Shown here: in pieces, positions 20,849-30,237 of the stretch
How the letters are laid out: each line of letters starts with the position of its first letter
Position numbering within the stretch: position 1 is the first letter of the stretch
NCBI RefSeq assembly: GCF_046844695.1
Contig: NZ_CP177354.1
Coordinates: 3,100,001-3,164,000 of the forward strand
Length of the DNA stretch: 64,000 nt
Reading direction: 5' to 3'
DNA from: Pokkaliibacter plantistimulans
GTDB taxonomy: Bacteria > Pseudomonadota > Gammaproteobacteria > Pseudomonadales > Balneatricaceae
Made by a program: the position numbers and the translations under genes
Notes under the pieces: model-generated
Databases searched by the model: none
Told to the model about the DNA's origin: nothing
What the model saw: only the letters and a program-made list of their open reading frames with translations

Positions 20849-21778
20849 TTATGGATGAATCTTGACAGTGCTGCTGGCGGTGGGAGCGATCAGCAGCGCT
20901 ATAGGCACGGTCAGGAGGATGACACTGAGCATATAGATATGCACATTGACCGCCGCCAGCAGGGTCGTAGAAGTCGCAATCCCGAAGGGGGCAAGCGCAA
21001 ATACCATGGCGGCTTCAAAGGTGCCGCTGCCACCCAGCCCGTGGATGGGTAATACGCTGCTGATGTCAGCAGAGATAACGGCCAGCATGCACTGCAGCGG
21101 AGCAATCGGCACAAAGCTCAGCATCAGCAGGGTCAGCACGGCGAGTTTCAGGCTCCAGAGCCCGGCTGTCATCAGATAAAGTCGGGCAAGCTGCGCATTG
21201 GAGGGTACCGGGTAGCTCAGCAGGCGCACAACCAGTTGCCGTAAAGATGAACCCGGCACGTCGCTTTTCAGAAGCTGATTGCGGTGCTTGTGAAGCACGC
21301 GCAGCGCCAGCAGAGGGGTCATCAGCAAGGCCACGGGTAGCAGGGTAAATATCCAGCCAAAACTGATACAAAGCATCAGGGACAACAGCAGCAATAACCA
21401 GTGCAGATCCATCAGTCGTAACCACAACAGCCCGACGGCGGACTGACTGTAGGGCATGGCAAACGTACGTTTCATCAGGACCGGAAAGGAAGCCTCACCC
21501 AGACGCATGGGGATCAGAATGTTAAGGGCGTTGTGCAGAAAGTTGATACGGATATAGGGAGGAAAAGGGTGCGCGGCTGACCGGCCTAACAGGTAGAAAA
21601 CACGGTAGGCGCGCAGCAGGTAACTGAGTAAGGTGAGGCAGACAAAAACGCCCACCTGCGCCGCTGGTAACAACTGCCATGCAGCCAGCACCCTGTTCCA
21701 GCCAAGATCGTGTTGAACCCAGAGAATCAGGCCCAGAAAGAGAGCAATTGCCAGACACCATTGCATGATTTGCTTCAT
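20849..21778 (-). CDS. Lysylphosphatidylglycerol-synthase-TM / AglD-like membrane protein
   Basis: This 309-residue protein has seven to eight hydrophobic segments and the UPF0104 features (LLSYLLRAYRVFYLLG, LNILIPMRLGEASFPVLM, LGGSGTFEAAMV), but no catalytic aminoacyl-transfer domain. Relatives are linked to flipping or handling of lipid-linked sugars. It is the first gene of the minus-strand set with the GT2, GT39 and PAP2 genes. The start at ATG 21778 leaves a clean first membrane helix; an upstream ATG at 21862 would add 28 hydrophilic residues and cannot be excluded. Confidence 0.8.
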   Translation of the reverse strand: MKQIMQWCLAIALFLGLILWVQHDLGWNRVLAAWQLLPAAQVGVFVCLTLLSYLLRAYRVFYLLGRSAAHPFPPYIRINFLHNALNILIPMRLGEASFPVLMKRTFAMPYSQSAVGLLWLRLMDLHWLLLLLSLMLCISFGWIFTLLPVALLMTPLLALRVLHKHRNQLLKSDVPGSSLRQLVVRLLSYPVPSNAQLARLYLMTAGLWSLKLAVLTLLMLSFVPIAPLQCMLAVISADISSVLPIHGLGGSGTFEAAMVFALAPFGIATSTTLLAAVNVHIYMLSVILLTVPIALLIAPTASSTVKIHP

Positions 21779-22173
21779 TAGTCGATCTTTGCTGCTTGTG
21801 AACTGTCTGTGGTTTTCGCTGCAAGACAGTTGTGGGGTGGGCGGGACAGGTTGTAGCAGCATTTCATCTCAAGTGCTTCCTGTTTTTCAATAGCGGTAAC
21901 CACCGCAGCTGCCTTGGATCGTGAATACGTTGTTAGATCGTTGGCACGTTCCTGGTGCTGGGTTTGCCTGCAAACCTCGTCGCTGATGATGTTCAGCCTA
22001 GGTTGCCATGATGACGGATTGGCGACATAGTGTCAGCTGCTGTCGCGATGTACATTAATTCAGCTATTGTTTTTGGTTAATTATCATAATGAAAAAATAC
22101 ATTGACGTTACAGGTTGAAAACGACTTTAATGACTCGGTCCTCTAAAGACATAAAGAGACAATTCGTATGACC

Positions 22174-22258
22174 ATGACTATCCGATCCCAAGCATCAGTG
22201 TATTGCGTCGCCCATCGACGTAATTGCAATACTGATCGCCCGTTCGCCGGATAGTCAT
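22174..22258 (+). ncRNA. Structured leader or small RNA, 85-nt bulged hairpin
   Basis: An outer 11-bp perfect stem (ATGACTATCCG with CGGATAGTCAT) encloses a second stem (ATCAGT, a GT bulge, ATTGC with GCAATACTGAT) and a terminal stem GTCG/CGAC with loop CCCAT. The pairing is too long to be random and contains no open frame. It stands 103 nt upstream of the DUF1127-type gene on the same strand. A second small hairpin (CGGCC/GGCCG, 22268-22292) follows. A cis-acting leader is the simplest reading. The strand is inferred from the downstream gene. Confidence 0.5.
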
Positions 22259-22360
22259 CATCTAATCGGCCGCGGGAAATGCACGTGGCCGTCAGAAATA
22301 CCCCCTTCTTTTTGATCAGGCCAAGTGTGTTTCTCGCGCTATTTAAAGCGGAGAGAATAA

Positions 22361-22651
22361 ATGAACATTGTTGGCCTGATTCTGGTTGCCTACACCAAGC
22401 TAAAAAACAAAGCGAACAACGACCTGACATTTCAGCAGGTAAAACATTTGCCACCACACTTGCTCAAAGATATCGGCCTGTATCGCGACGGCGGAACGGT
22501 TCGGCCTCTTTCAGGCGTCAGTGAGCAGCACGAGCAGAAGCTGACTGCAGCCACTGCAACCGAGGTAAAGCGTGGTGCTATTGAGGCGAAAGGTTCTTCT
22601 ACCGAGGTGCTGTTGCAGTGTCAGAGTAGATTGAAAAGTGCTGGTGATTAG
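22361..22651 (+). CDS. DUF1127-type small protein
   Basis: This 96-residue protein has in its centre the typical signature VKHLPPHLLKDIGLYRDGG, matching the L-x-D-I-G-L core of DUF1127 (YjiS-like) proteins. In other Proteobacteria such proteins are RNA-binding or stress-linked and affect phosphate, carbon or envelope physiology. A further 45 polar residues follow the motif, which is longer than usual. GGAGAG precedes the ATG. The gene stands alone, with a structured leader upstream and two hairpins downstream, the second being a good terminator. Confidence 0.75.
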   Translation: MNIVGLILVAYTKLKNKANNDLTFQQVKHLPPHLLKDIGLYRDGGTVRPLSGVSEQHEQKLTAATATEVKRGAIEAKGSSTEVLLQCQSRLKSAGD

Positions 22652-22655
22652 TCCC

Positions 22656-22682
22656 GCCGCGACTGCAGGATGTAGTCGCGGC
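22656..22682 (+). other. Strong hairpin just after the DUF1127-type gene
   Basis: GCCGCGACT pairs perfectly with AGTCGCGGC around a 9-nt loop, without a T-run. It begins 5 bp after the stop codon and may stabilise the mRNA 3' end ahead of the true terminator. Confidence 0.6.
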
Positions 22683-22725
22683 AATTTCGTTGATCGAATC
22701 ACTGCAGGATAAAAAGGGATTCGGG

Positions 22726-22761
22726 AAAAGAGCAGGCTGCCAGAGGCACTGCTCTTTTTTT
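22726..22761 (+). terminator. Terminator after the DUF1127-type gene
   Basis: AAAAGAGCAG pairs with CTGCTCTTTT around a 13-nt loop, followed by further T residues. Confidence 0.85.
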
Positions 22762-23291
22762 ATTTGTGCATTATTTAAAACGACTCAGTGAGGAAATAGG
22801 CTTATCTCCCGTTGAGGGTATTAGCCTTACGTCTTATTTATCCGGATTATTGCTACCCATTTATTGTCGGGCGCTATAGTATTTTTTCGACTGTGAAATT
22901 TGCTATCGCATCCAGCCAGCAACAGACCCAAAAGGTCTTGTTGAGAGAACGACTAAGTATGCCGGGCCATCCCCGACGTTCTACTGGAACCGATGAATGA
23001 TCTGCAGAATACCCCATTTTTGATGGTAGCCATGGGCAGCTGACATGACCGTTTCATGTGCCATGTCGTGTTACACCGTGCCTTCAGGTTTTGGTGATTC
23101 TGATCTTCAGGTGTTCATCTATCTGGTCATTTTGGCTTATCCAGCCTGCATGATGCATTGCCAGCATTTGCCCCGTGATATTCGGTTTAACTCATAGGGA
23201 AGATGACGGGCAATTGCTGATCCTGAAAAACATGGGTGCACAGGTGCAGTAAAGCACCGACCCTGACAACCATAAAAACGAAGGAAACATC
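22762..23291. other. Intergenic region before dctP, no gene seen
   Basis: About 530 bp contain no frame with coding character and no clear structured RNA. The promoter and control sites of the TRAP transporter operon should lie here. A ribosome-binding site (AAGGAA) directly precedes the dctP start. Confidence 0.5.
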
Positions 23292-24302
23292 ATGTCCATC
23301 TCACGTCGTACCCTACTGGCCATTGCTACCTGTGCTGTACTGGCACCCCTTGCGCACGCCGACTACAAAGCTGAATACACGGTCTCCACCGTGCTACCCA
23401 GCGCATTCCCCTGGGGACAGGCGGCGGACAGATGGGTTGAGCTGGTAAAAGAACGCTCTGGCGGTCGTATCAACATGAAGATTTATTCCAACTCCCAACT
23501 GGTTTCTGGCGATCAGACCAAAGAGTTTTCTGCGATGCGCTCTGGCCTTATTGACATGGCGGTCGGCTCAACCATCAACTGGTCTCCCCAGGTGCCTGAA
23601 CTGAACCTGTTCTCACTGCCATTCCTGATGCCTGACAGCAACGCCATTGACGCCATCACTCAGGGTGAGGCGGGCAAAATGGTATTTTCTGCCATCGAAA
23701 AGCGCGGTGTGACGCCTTTGGCCTGGGGTGAGAATGGTTTCCGCGAGTTGTCCAACTCCAAGCATGCGATCAGTAAGCCCGACGATCTGAAAGGGCTAAA
23801 AATCCGCGTTGTTGGCTCGCCATTGTTCCAGGACACCTTCACCGCACTGGGTGCCAACCCGACCCAGATGAGCTGGGCTGATGCCAAACCCGCACTGACT
23901 ACCGGTGCAGTGGACGGGCAGGAAAACCCATTGTCGGTATTTGATGTGGCGCGTATTGATCAGGTCGGCCAGAAGTACCTGACACAGTGGCATTACATGG
24001 CTGATCCGCTGGTATTTGCCGTCAGCACGCGCGTGTGGCGTGAGTTCAGCCCTGAAGATCAGCAGTTGCTGAAGCAGGCGGCTGAGGATGCCGGTAAATG
24101 GGAAATTGAAAAGTCTCGCGCAGAAGTCGCTGATACGCTGGCAAAAATCCGTGAGCGTGGTGTTGAAGTGACCGACCTTAATGCGGAACAGCATGATGCT
24201 TTTGTCAAAGCGACCGAGTCTGTTTATCAGAAGTGGACACCGCAAATTGGCGAAGCGCTGCTGAAGGCCGCCCAGGAAGCCATCGCCAAGCGTCCGCAAT
24301 AA
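23292..24302 (+). CDS. dctP: TRAP transporter solute-binding protein, DctP family
   Basis: This 336-residue periplasmic protein has a signal peptide (LLAIATCAVLAPLAHA) and the DctP fold. Conserved elements include RSGGRINMKIYSNSQL, the ligand-contact segment LKGLKIRVVGSPLFQDTF with its Arg for the substrate carboxylate, and DGQENPLSVF. It delivers an organic acid to the DctQM permease encoded next. Close relatives bind C4-dicarboxylates or related acids; the exact ligand cannot be read. It is the first gene of a three-gene operon. Confidence 0.93.
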   Translation: MSISRRTLLAIATCAVLAPLAHADYKAEYTVSTVLPSAFPWGQAADRWVELVKERSGGRINMKIYSNSQLVSGDQTKEFSAMRSGLIDMAVGSTINWSPQVPELNLFSLPFLMPDSNAIDAITQGEAGKMVFSAIEKRGVTPLAWGENGFRELSNSKHAISKPDDLKGLKIRVVGSPLFQDTFTALGANPTQMSWADAKPALTTGAVDGQENPLSVFDVARIDQVGQKYLTQWHYMADPLVFAVSTRVWREFSPEDQQLLKQAAEDAGKWEIEKSRAEVADTLAKIRERGVEVTDLNAEQHDAFVKATESVYQKWTPQIGEALLKAAQEAIAKRPQ

Positions 24303-24365
24303 CCCCCAGCTAATGTAGAAGTCGGATCGCCGGGTCTCCGGCGGTCCAGTAATCGGAGTTATTCC

Positions 24366-24854
24366 ATGTCAGAGCGACGACCTGGAGCCCGCCTCGAAGC
24401 CATTCTGGCTGCCCTGGCTTTATCCATCATCTGTCTTATCAGTCTTGCCAACGTAGTGGTTCGTTACGCTACTGATGCTTCTTTTGCATTTACTGAAGAA
24501 TTCTCGGTTTTCCTGCTGGTGGTCATGACCTTTGCTGGTGCCGCTGTCGCCGCACGGCAAAACGCTCATATTCGCATTGAGTTGATCGAGCACCTGTTAC
24601 CACGCAACTGGCTGCCGCTGGTGTACGTGCTGCAATGGCTGGCCGGGGTAACCGTGCTGGCAATCGTGATCTGGTATGGCAGCACCTTTACGTTAGAAGA
24701 GTATCAGTGGGATTCCCTTTCCCCCGGGCTGGGTTTGCCAAACTGGATCTACGTCATCTGGCTGCCTATTCTGGCGCTGGCCATCTTGCTACGTATGACG
24801 ATGAGTCTGCGTGATCGTTTGAGCGCACATCGGGGAGGTCATGATGAGTCCTGA
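24366..24854 (+). CDS. dctQ: TRAP transporter small permease, DctQ family
   Basis: This 162-residue protein has four membrane helices and the family motif AAVAARQNAHIRIELIEHLL. DctQ pairs with DctM to form the sodium-driven permease. It has a good ribosome-binding site and overlaps dctM by 14 bp, suggesting translational coupling. Confidence 0.93.
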   Translation: MSERRPGARLEAILAALALSIICLISLANVVVRYATDASFAFTEEFSVFLLVVMTFAGAAVAARQNAHIRIELIEHLLPRNWLPLVYVLQWLAGVTVLAIVIWYGSTFTLEEYQWDSLSPGLGLPNWIYVIWLPILALAILLRMTMSLRDRLSAHRGGHDES

Positions 24855-26148
24855 TCTGCTGATGATTCTGGCATTCATACTGGCGCTGTTTTTAGGTGTG
24901 CCCGTGGCCTTCGCGCTGGGGCTGGGCGGTGTCGTTGGCATCCTCAGTGGTCTGAGTACCGACATGCTGGCTACGCTGGGGACAAACACTTACAACAGTG
25001 TGGCCAAGTACCCGCTGATAGCCATTCCCCTGTTTATCCTTACCGGAGCGATTTTTGAGCGGGCGGGGGTGGCGGCCAGTCTGGTACGCTTCGCCCAGGC
25101 GATTATTGGCCCACGTCACGGTGGTCTGGCCGTTGTTGCTATTCTTGTGTGTCTGATCATGGGTGGCATGAGTGGCTCTGGCCCGGCTGATGCGGCGGCG
25201 GTGGCCATGGTCATGCTGCCCAGCATGAAGCGCGCCGGTTATCCGCAAGCCTTCTCGGCCTCACTTATCGCCGCCTCATCATCGACGGCGATACTGATTC
25301 CTCCTTCAATCGCCCTGATTCTCTATTCCATCGTGGTGCCTGGTGTTGACCTGCGAGCCCTGTTTGCTGCCGGATTATTCCCGGGCATTCTGGCAGGTCT
25401 GTCTTTGCTGTTACCAGCCTGGTGGCTGGCCAAGCGCAATGGCTGGGAGTCACCCGAGGCCTCTGAGCGACCACCACTTGGCAAGAGTTTTCGCGAAGCG
25501 ATCCCGGCCTTGCTTGCGCCAGTCATCATTCTCGGTGGCTTGCGTTCGGGACTGTTTACGCCGACGGAAGCTGCGGTTGTGGCCGTGGCGTATGGCGTGA
25601 TTGTCGGTGTGGTGATCTACCGTAGCCTGAGCCTGCGCGGTATGTGGGAGCTGCTGGAGGAGTCGGCAGTGACCTCCGGCGTGGTGATGCTGATCATTGC
25701 GCTGGCAGGAATTTTTGCCTGGGCAGGCACTACACTGGGCACATTCCAGCATCTGGCGCAGGCACTGTTGTCCCTGTCAGAGAATGGCTGGGCCTTACTG
25801 GTGCTGGTGATGGTACTGGTGTTGCTGGCGGGGATGTTACTGGACGCAGTATCCATTTATCTGATCCTGATCCCCATCGTGTTGCCGTTAATGCAGCATT
25901 TTGGCTGGAATCCGGTCTGGTTCGGCATTCTGCTGGCGATGAACATCGCCATTGGTCAGTTCACACCACCGGTAGCGGTAAACCTGATGGTCACGACCCG
26001 GATTGCCGGTATTCGTCTGGAGCAGACCGTCGGCTGGACGCTGATCTTTATCCTCGCCATGCTGCTCAGTCTGGTCCTGGTGATGCTGGTCCCTGGCATT
26101 GCCCTGTGGTTGCCCGACAAGCTTGGCTATGTGGTGGGCAGCTGGTAG
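24841..26148 (+). CDS. dctM: TRAP transporter large permease, DctM family
   Basis: This 435-residue protein has about twelve hydrophobic segments and family motifs such as PLFILTGAIFERAGVA, GGMSGSGPADAAAV, SSSTAILIPPSIALILY, PTEAAVVAVAYGV and a C-terminal IGQFTPPVAVNL. It is the main transport subunit that moves the organic acid with sodium. Translation starts inside dctQ, and the operon ends at the terminator at 26176. Confidence 0.95.
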   Translation: MMSPDLLMILAFILALFLGVPVAFALGLGGVVGILSGLSTDMLATLGTNTYNSVAKYPLIAIPLFILTGAIFERAGVAASLVRFAQAIIGPRHGGLAVVAILVCLIMGGMSGSGPADAAAVAMVMLPSMKRAGYPQAFSASLIAASSSTAILIPPSIALILYSIVVPGVDLRALFAAGLFPGILAGLSLLLPAWWLAKRNGWESPEASERPPLGKSFREAIPALLAPVIILGGLRSGLFTPTEAAVVAVAYGVIVGVVIYRSLSLRGMWELLEESAVTSGVVMLIIALAGIFAWAGTTLGTFQHLAQALLSLSENGWALLVLVMVLVLLAGMLLDAVSIYLILIPIVLPLMQHFGWNPVWFGILLAMNIAIGQFTPPVAVNLMVTTRIAGIRLEQTVGWTLIFILAMLLSLVLVMLVPGIALWLPDKLGYVVGSW

Positions 26149-26175
26149 CCCGACAGAAGCGTTATCGATGAAAAA

Positions 26176-26207
26176 ACAAACCGCCGGTCAGGCGGTTTGT
26201 TTGTTTT
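26176..26207 (+). terminator. Terminator of the dctPQM operon
   Basis: ACAAACCGCC pairs with GGCGGTTTGT around GGTCA, followed by TTGTTTTT. It lies 28 bp after dctM. Confidence 0.9.
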
Positions 26208-26324
26208 TACAGAGTGAAAAATAGTAAGGAGAGTGAACAGCAGTAAAGAAATGGCTTGTAACAAAAAACTCAAAATCAAGCGCTAACCTGCCTTTACAAA
26301 GTGACCATACAGGCGAGGGCCTAT

Positions 26325-27839
26325 ATGCAAGCAGTGAGCGTGGGCAAGCGACAGCTGTCACAAACTCTCTGGCAGGTTATTGCCTCAGAGCAGTGGCAAC
26401 TGGCATGCGTGGTACTGATACTGGTGCTCTACCGGCTGCTGGTTATCACAGCCCAGGTCCCGTTGTTTTTTGATGAGGCCTACTATTACTTCTGGTCGCT
26501 CAGCCCTGACTGGGGTTACTACTCCAAACCACCCATGGTGGCATGGTTGATCCATCTTTCGACGCTGCTGATACCGGTCAGCGACCTGAGTGTTAAATTC
26601 CTTTCGCCAGTTCTCTACGGTCTGACAACATTGATCGTGGCCCGGATTGCAAACCAGCTCTTCGACCGAAGCACTGTTTTTTGGGCTGGCATATTGTTTC
26701 TGACCATGCCTCTGATTAGCTTCAACTCACTGTTCATCACCACTGATGCGCCACTGATGTTTTGCTGGGCGTTGACGGTTTACCTGCTGGTATTGGCGCT
26801 GACGCACAATCGCTGGCGTGAATGGCTGGCCTCAGGTGTGGTATGTGGTTTGGGCTTGATGAGCAAATACACCATGGTACTGCTGCCACTCAGCCTGTTG
26901 CTGTACCTCAGTATGAGCCCCGAACGACGAAGGCACCTGCGTAATCTGAAACTGTGGGCCGCGGCCAGCATCGCTGCATTGGTCTATTTGCCCAACCTGC
27001 TCTGGAACGCAGCACACCACTTCATCAGTTTTCGTCATACCGAAGAAATATCCCAGCTGGATAAATCCTGGTTTCATTTCGACCGGCTGCTTGAGTTTGC
27101 TGGCGGGCAGTGCGTTGCTTTCGGCATGGTCGCCATGGTGGTGTTAGTGGTACTCATGGTGCGTAAAGACAGTTACCGCGATAGTCGCTATCGATTGCTG
27201 CTGTCGCTGGCACTGCCTTATCTCTTGCTCATGTGCCTTCAAGCCTTCCTGGCGCGAGCCAATCTGAACTGGGCGGCTCCGGTATATATCACTGCGACAG
27301 TCGCTGTTGCTGGCTGGTTGGTGCAAACCAGAAAGCAGCGTTGGCTTGGATGCGCCATCGTGCTGAATCTGGCCTTTATGTTTGGGCTTTATCACTATCA
27401 TTTCTGGCAGCACCAGCTTGGCATACAGCCCTCCCCAAAGAACGACCCTTACCATCGTATCCTGGGGTGGGCAGCAGTAGGGCAGCAACTGAGTCACTGG
27501 AGGCAGCGATACCCCGATGCTTACTTGCTTAGTGAGTCGCGAGAGCTGCTGGCGTATCTGGGTTTTTATACCGAGCCCCGTTTCGAGCAGCAGATTGCAG
27601 TGTGGAATCCGCAGCATCTGGTGCGCAATCACTATGACCTTATCCCCCCTCTGACCGCTGGAACAGACACCAGCTATCTGTTTGTCAGCAATAAACCCCT
27701 GCCTTCCTTAATCCAAGATGCATTTGCGCAGGTGGATGACCTGGGGGAAATCACCACGCCTGTCTATCCCAATGTTCAACGCACCATCCATCTCTATTAC
27801 CTGAAGGGGTTTTACGGCTATGGTCATCAGTCTCAATAA
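26325..27839 (+). CDS. GT39-family glycosyltransferase, second envelope cluster
   Basis: This 504-residue inner-membrane protein has the GT39 first loop (PLFFDEAYYYFWSLSPDWGY, then YSKPPMVAWLIHL) and about ten hydrophobic segments, so it should transfer a sugar from a polyprenyl-phosphate donor in the periplasm. It belongs to the same superfamily as the protein at 18117-19709, but the two are clearly diverged. The ATG at 26325 is chosen because GAGGG stands 5-6 bp upstream; a GTG at 26301 is an alternative. It overlaps the PAP2 gene that follows by 20 bp. No GT2 enzyme accompanies it, so the donor lipid may come from the first cluster or another locus. Confidence 0.85.
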   Translation: MQAVSVGKRQLSQTLWQVIASEQWQLACVVLILVLYRLLVITAQVPLFFDEAYYYFWSLSPDWGYYSKPPMVAWLIHLSTLLIPVSDLSVKFLSPVLYGLTTLIVARIANQLFDRSTVFWAGILFLTMPLISFNSLFITTDAPLMFCWALTVYLLVLALTHNRWREWLASGVVCGLGLMSKYTMVLLPLSLLLYLSMSPERRRHLRNLKLWAAASIAALVYLPNLLWNAAHHFISFRHTEEISQLDKSWFHFDRLLEFAGGQCVAFGMVAMVVLVVLMVRKDSYRDSRYRLLLSLALPYLLLMCLQAFLARANLNWAAPVYITATVAVAGWLVQTRKQRWLGCAIVLNLAFMFGLYHYHFWQHQLGIQPSPKNDPYHRILGWAAVGQQLSHWRQRYPDAYLLSESRELLAYLGFYTEPRFEQQIAVWNPQHLVRNHYDLIPPLTAGTDTSYLFVSNKPLPSLIQDAFAQVDDLGEITTPVYPNVQRTIHLYYLKGFYGYGHQSQ

Positions 27840-28575
27840 CCGCTGGACAAAACTGTTACCTCTCTACTTCGCCCTCAGAGACCGGGCGTGGGCTGTGGGT
27901 CTTTTTGTGGTGAGTCTGATGGTCTTTAGCTTCTATCCGACGTTGGATCTGAAGGTCAGTCAGCTGTTTTACTCGTCACAGAGTGGGTTCTTTCTGGCCG
28001 ACAATCTGTGGGTGCAGCTGTCTTACAGGCTGTTTGCCAGTCTGCACTTTGTTGTGTTAATCGGCTTGCTGGTAGCGTTGGCAATATCCACGAGGTTTGT
28101 CTCGCGTTGGCAGTCATTGACCAGAAAGCAGTTGTCCTTTCTGTTGCTGGTGTTGTTATTGGGGCCGGGGCTGCTGGTCAACGTCGTGCTAAAGGACCAT
28201 TCGACCGGAAGGGCGAGGCCGGTACAGACCATTGAGTTTGGAGGAACCAGGGTGTTCACGCCGCCGCTCGTAGAGGCGAATCAGTGCAAACACAATTGCT
28301 CCTTTGTCAGTGGGCATGCCTCAATGGGTTATTTTCTGATGGCCTTTGCCTGGATAAGGCCATCACGGCGATGGCTGACGGCAGGTATCGTGCTTGGCTC
28401 AGCGGTGGGGCTGGGGCGGATGGTGCAGGGAGGGCACTATCTGAGCGATGTGGTGTTTTGCTTCTGGACGGTGTTTTTTACTATTCACCTGCTGGCGTAC
28501 CAGTTTGGCTTTCGTCTGGCACCGTCAAAAAGCAGGCAGCTGCCATCTGATCCACTCAGTGGAGCGACGGTATAG
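27820..28575 (+). CDS. PAP2-family membrane phosphatase, LpxE-like
   Basis: This 251-residue membrane protein has the PAP2 signatures KDHSTGRARP, SFVSGHAS and GRMVQGGHYLSD, in the arrangement seen in lipid A 1-phosphatase (LpxE) and related enzymes. The long segment between the first two motifs (about 30 residues with two Cys in NQCKHNCSF) lies on the periplasmic side. Co-translation with the GT39 gene, through a 20-bp overlap, suggests both act on the same lipid, probably lipid A or a polyprenyl carrier. Confidence 0.88.
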   Translation: MVISLNNRWTKLLPLYFALRDRAWAVGLFVVSLMVFSFYPTLDLKVSQLFYSSQSGFFLADNLWVQLSYRLFASLHFVVLIGLLVALAISTRFVSRWQSLTRKQLSFLLLVLLLGPGLLVNVVLKDHSTGRARPVQTIEFGGTRVFTPPLVEANQCKHNCSFVSGHASMGYFLMAFAWIRPSRRWLTAGIVLGSAVGLGRMVQGGHYLSDVVFCFWTVFFTIHLLAYQFGFRLAPSKSRQLPSDPLSGATV

Positions 28576-28603
28576 ATGAGGAACCTGCTTTCTCGTCTGA
28601 TAT

Positions 28604-28635
28604 AAGCAAACCGCCCATAAGGCGGTTTGCTTTTT
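28604..28635 (+). terminator. Terminator between the PAP2 gene and sstT
   Basis: AAGCAAACCGCC pairs with GGCGGTTTGCTT around CATAA, followed by TTT on the plus strand. It separates two convergent genes. Confidence 0.88.
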
Positions 28636-28675
28636 AGTACGGGGGGTAATTCCTTAGTGCAGGGGTAAACAGCAA

Positions 28676-29890
28676 CTAGATATTTTCCACTTTGCACGCT
28701 GCAGCGGTGAACAGTACGTCAGTAGAGCTGTTCAGTGCGGTTTCGGCTGAGTCTTGTAGCACGCCGATGATAAAGCCGATGGCAACGACCTGCATGGCGA
28801 TATCATTGGAGATGCCAAACAGGCTGCAGGCCAGCGGGATCAGCAGCAGTGAGCCACCCGCTACACCGGAGGCGCCACAGGCGGCAATCGAGGCGACCAC
28901 GCTCAGCAGCAGGGCGGTCAGTAGATCCACCTGAATGCCCAGCGTATGGGCTGCGGCCAGAGACAGTACGGTAATGGTGATGGCTGCGCCTGCCATGTTG
29001 ATGGTGGCACCCAGTGGAATGGAGACAGAGTAGGTGTCTTCATGCAGGTCCAGGCGTTTGCACAGGTCCAGGTTGACCGGGATGTTGGCGGCAGAGCTGC
29101 GGGTGAAGAAGGCGGTCACGGCACTTTCACGCAGGCATTTCAGTACCAGCGGATAAGGGTTGCGGTGCAGTTTGATGAACACGATCAGCGGGTTGACCAC
29201 CAGCGCAATCAGCAGCATGGAGCCAATCAAAACAATCAGAAGATGGCTGTAACCCTGCAGGGCCGCAAAGCCGGTTTCAGCAAATGTGCTGGCAACCAGA
29301 CCGAAGATGCCGATGGGAGCAAAGCGAATCACCAGCCTGACAATGGCCGATACACCGTCCGCAACATCCTTCAACACCCTGCGTGTGCTTTCGCTACCCT
29401 GACGCAGGGCAATACCCAGACCAACAGCCCAGGCCAGAATACCGATGAAGTTACCGGTCATCAGGGCATTGATGGGGTTATCAACGACGCGGAACAGCAA
29501 CGTATGCAGCACTTCGCCTATACCCTGGGGGGCGGTGGCTTCAGCCCCTTTGCTGACCAGCTCCAGCGTGGTAGGGAAGAGGAAACTTATGGCCACGGCT
29601 ACCAGTGCGGCGCTGAACGTACCGAACAGATAAAGATAGAGAATGGGGCGAATATGGGTTTCGCTGCCCTGACGATGATTGGCAATGGATGAGGCCACCA
29701 GTACGAAGACCAGCATGGGAGCGACCGCTTTAAGGGCGCTGACGAACAGGGAACCAAGCAGGCCAACCGAGGTCGCAGTGGGCGGGGAGATTTGCGCCAG
29801 ACCTATTCCCAGAATGATCCCGATCAGAATCTGAACGACCAGGCCGGGTGCTCGACGAGAAGAGACAGAGGCAGATTGTAAATGGCTCAT
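28676..29890 (-). CDS. sstT: Serine/threonine:sodium symporter
   Basis: This 404-residue protein of the dicarboxylate/amino acid:cation symporter family is close in length and sequence to E. coli SstT (414). Signature segments include RSSAANIPVNLDLCKRL, PLGATINMAGAAITI, ACGASGVAGGSLLLIPLAC and DSAETALNSSTDVLFTAAAC. It imports serine and threonine with sodium. The ATG at 29890 is set by an AAGGAAA ribosome-binding site; longer frames add unmatched residues. It is a single gene. Confidence 0.95.
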   Translation of the reverse strand: MSHLQSASVSSRRAPGLVVQILIGIILGIGLAQISPPTATSVGLLGSLFVSALKAVAPMLVFVLVASSIANHRQGSETHIRPILYLYLFGTFSAALVAVAISFLFPTTLELVSKGAEATAPQGIGEVLHTLLFRVVDNPINALMTGNFIGILAWAVGLGIALRQGSESTRRVLKDVADGVSAIVRLVIRFAPIGIFGLVASTFAETGFAALQGYSHLLIVLIGSMLLIALVVNPLIVFIKLHRNPYPLVLKCLRESAVTAFFTRSSAANIPVNLDLCKRLDLHEDTYSVSIPLGATINMAGAAITITVLSLAAAHTLGIQVDLLTALLLSVVASIAACGASGVAGGSLLLIPLACSLFGISNDIAMQVVAIGFIIGVLQDSAETALNSSTDVLFTAAACKVENI

Positions 29891-30237
29891 AGTTTTCCTT
29901 CTTGTAATAGATCCTTCTACGCATGTTGACAGCCTGGGGTGCAACGCCGGGTTGCTTCCTCAGGCGGCGCCACTTTATAGCAGAACTCCCGGTGAAGACA
30001 GGAATAAACTCGGTCAATTGATGAAAATCACTAATCAAATACCCGTAGTGATGAGAGTAAGTAGTGAAATGTGCATTTAGTTGGTTGCTGTTCAGCTATG
30101 CTGCGCAGCCATGAAAAAACGCCATGAGCAGTATGATCATGGCGTGGGGAAGGGGGACGATGTCCCCTGGAAGAGACTGTTTAACGGTGACCCTGAATGG
30201 GGGTCGGTGAGCACGCTCTGGCTGATAAAGGGCAGCG
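29891..30237. other. Intergenic region between sstT and the EamA gene
   Basis: It holds the sstT promoter region and the minus-strand terminator at 30114-30144. No gene is visible. Confidence 0.5.
30114..30144 (-). terminator. Terminator of the EamA transporter gene
   Basis: CGCCATGA at 30120-30127 pairs with TCATGGCG at 30137-30144. Read on the minus strand, the stem is followed by six T residues. It lies about 95 bp after the stop of the minus-strand EamA gene. Confidence 0.8.

Noticed and set aside
22812..23000. Short plus-strand frame before dctP
   Set aside because: No ribosome-binding site, no family features and a composition unlike neighbouring genes.
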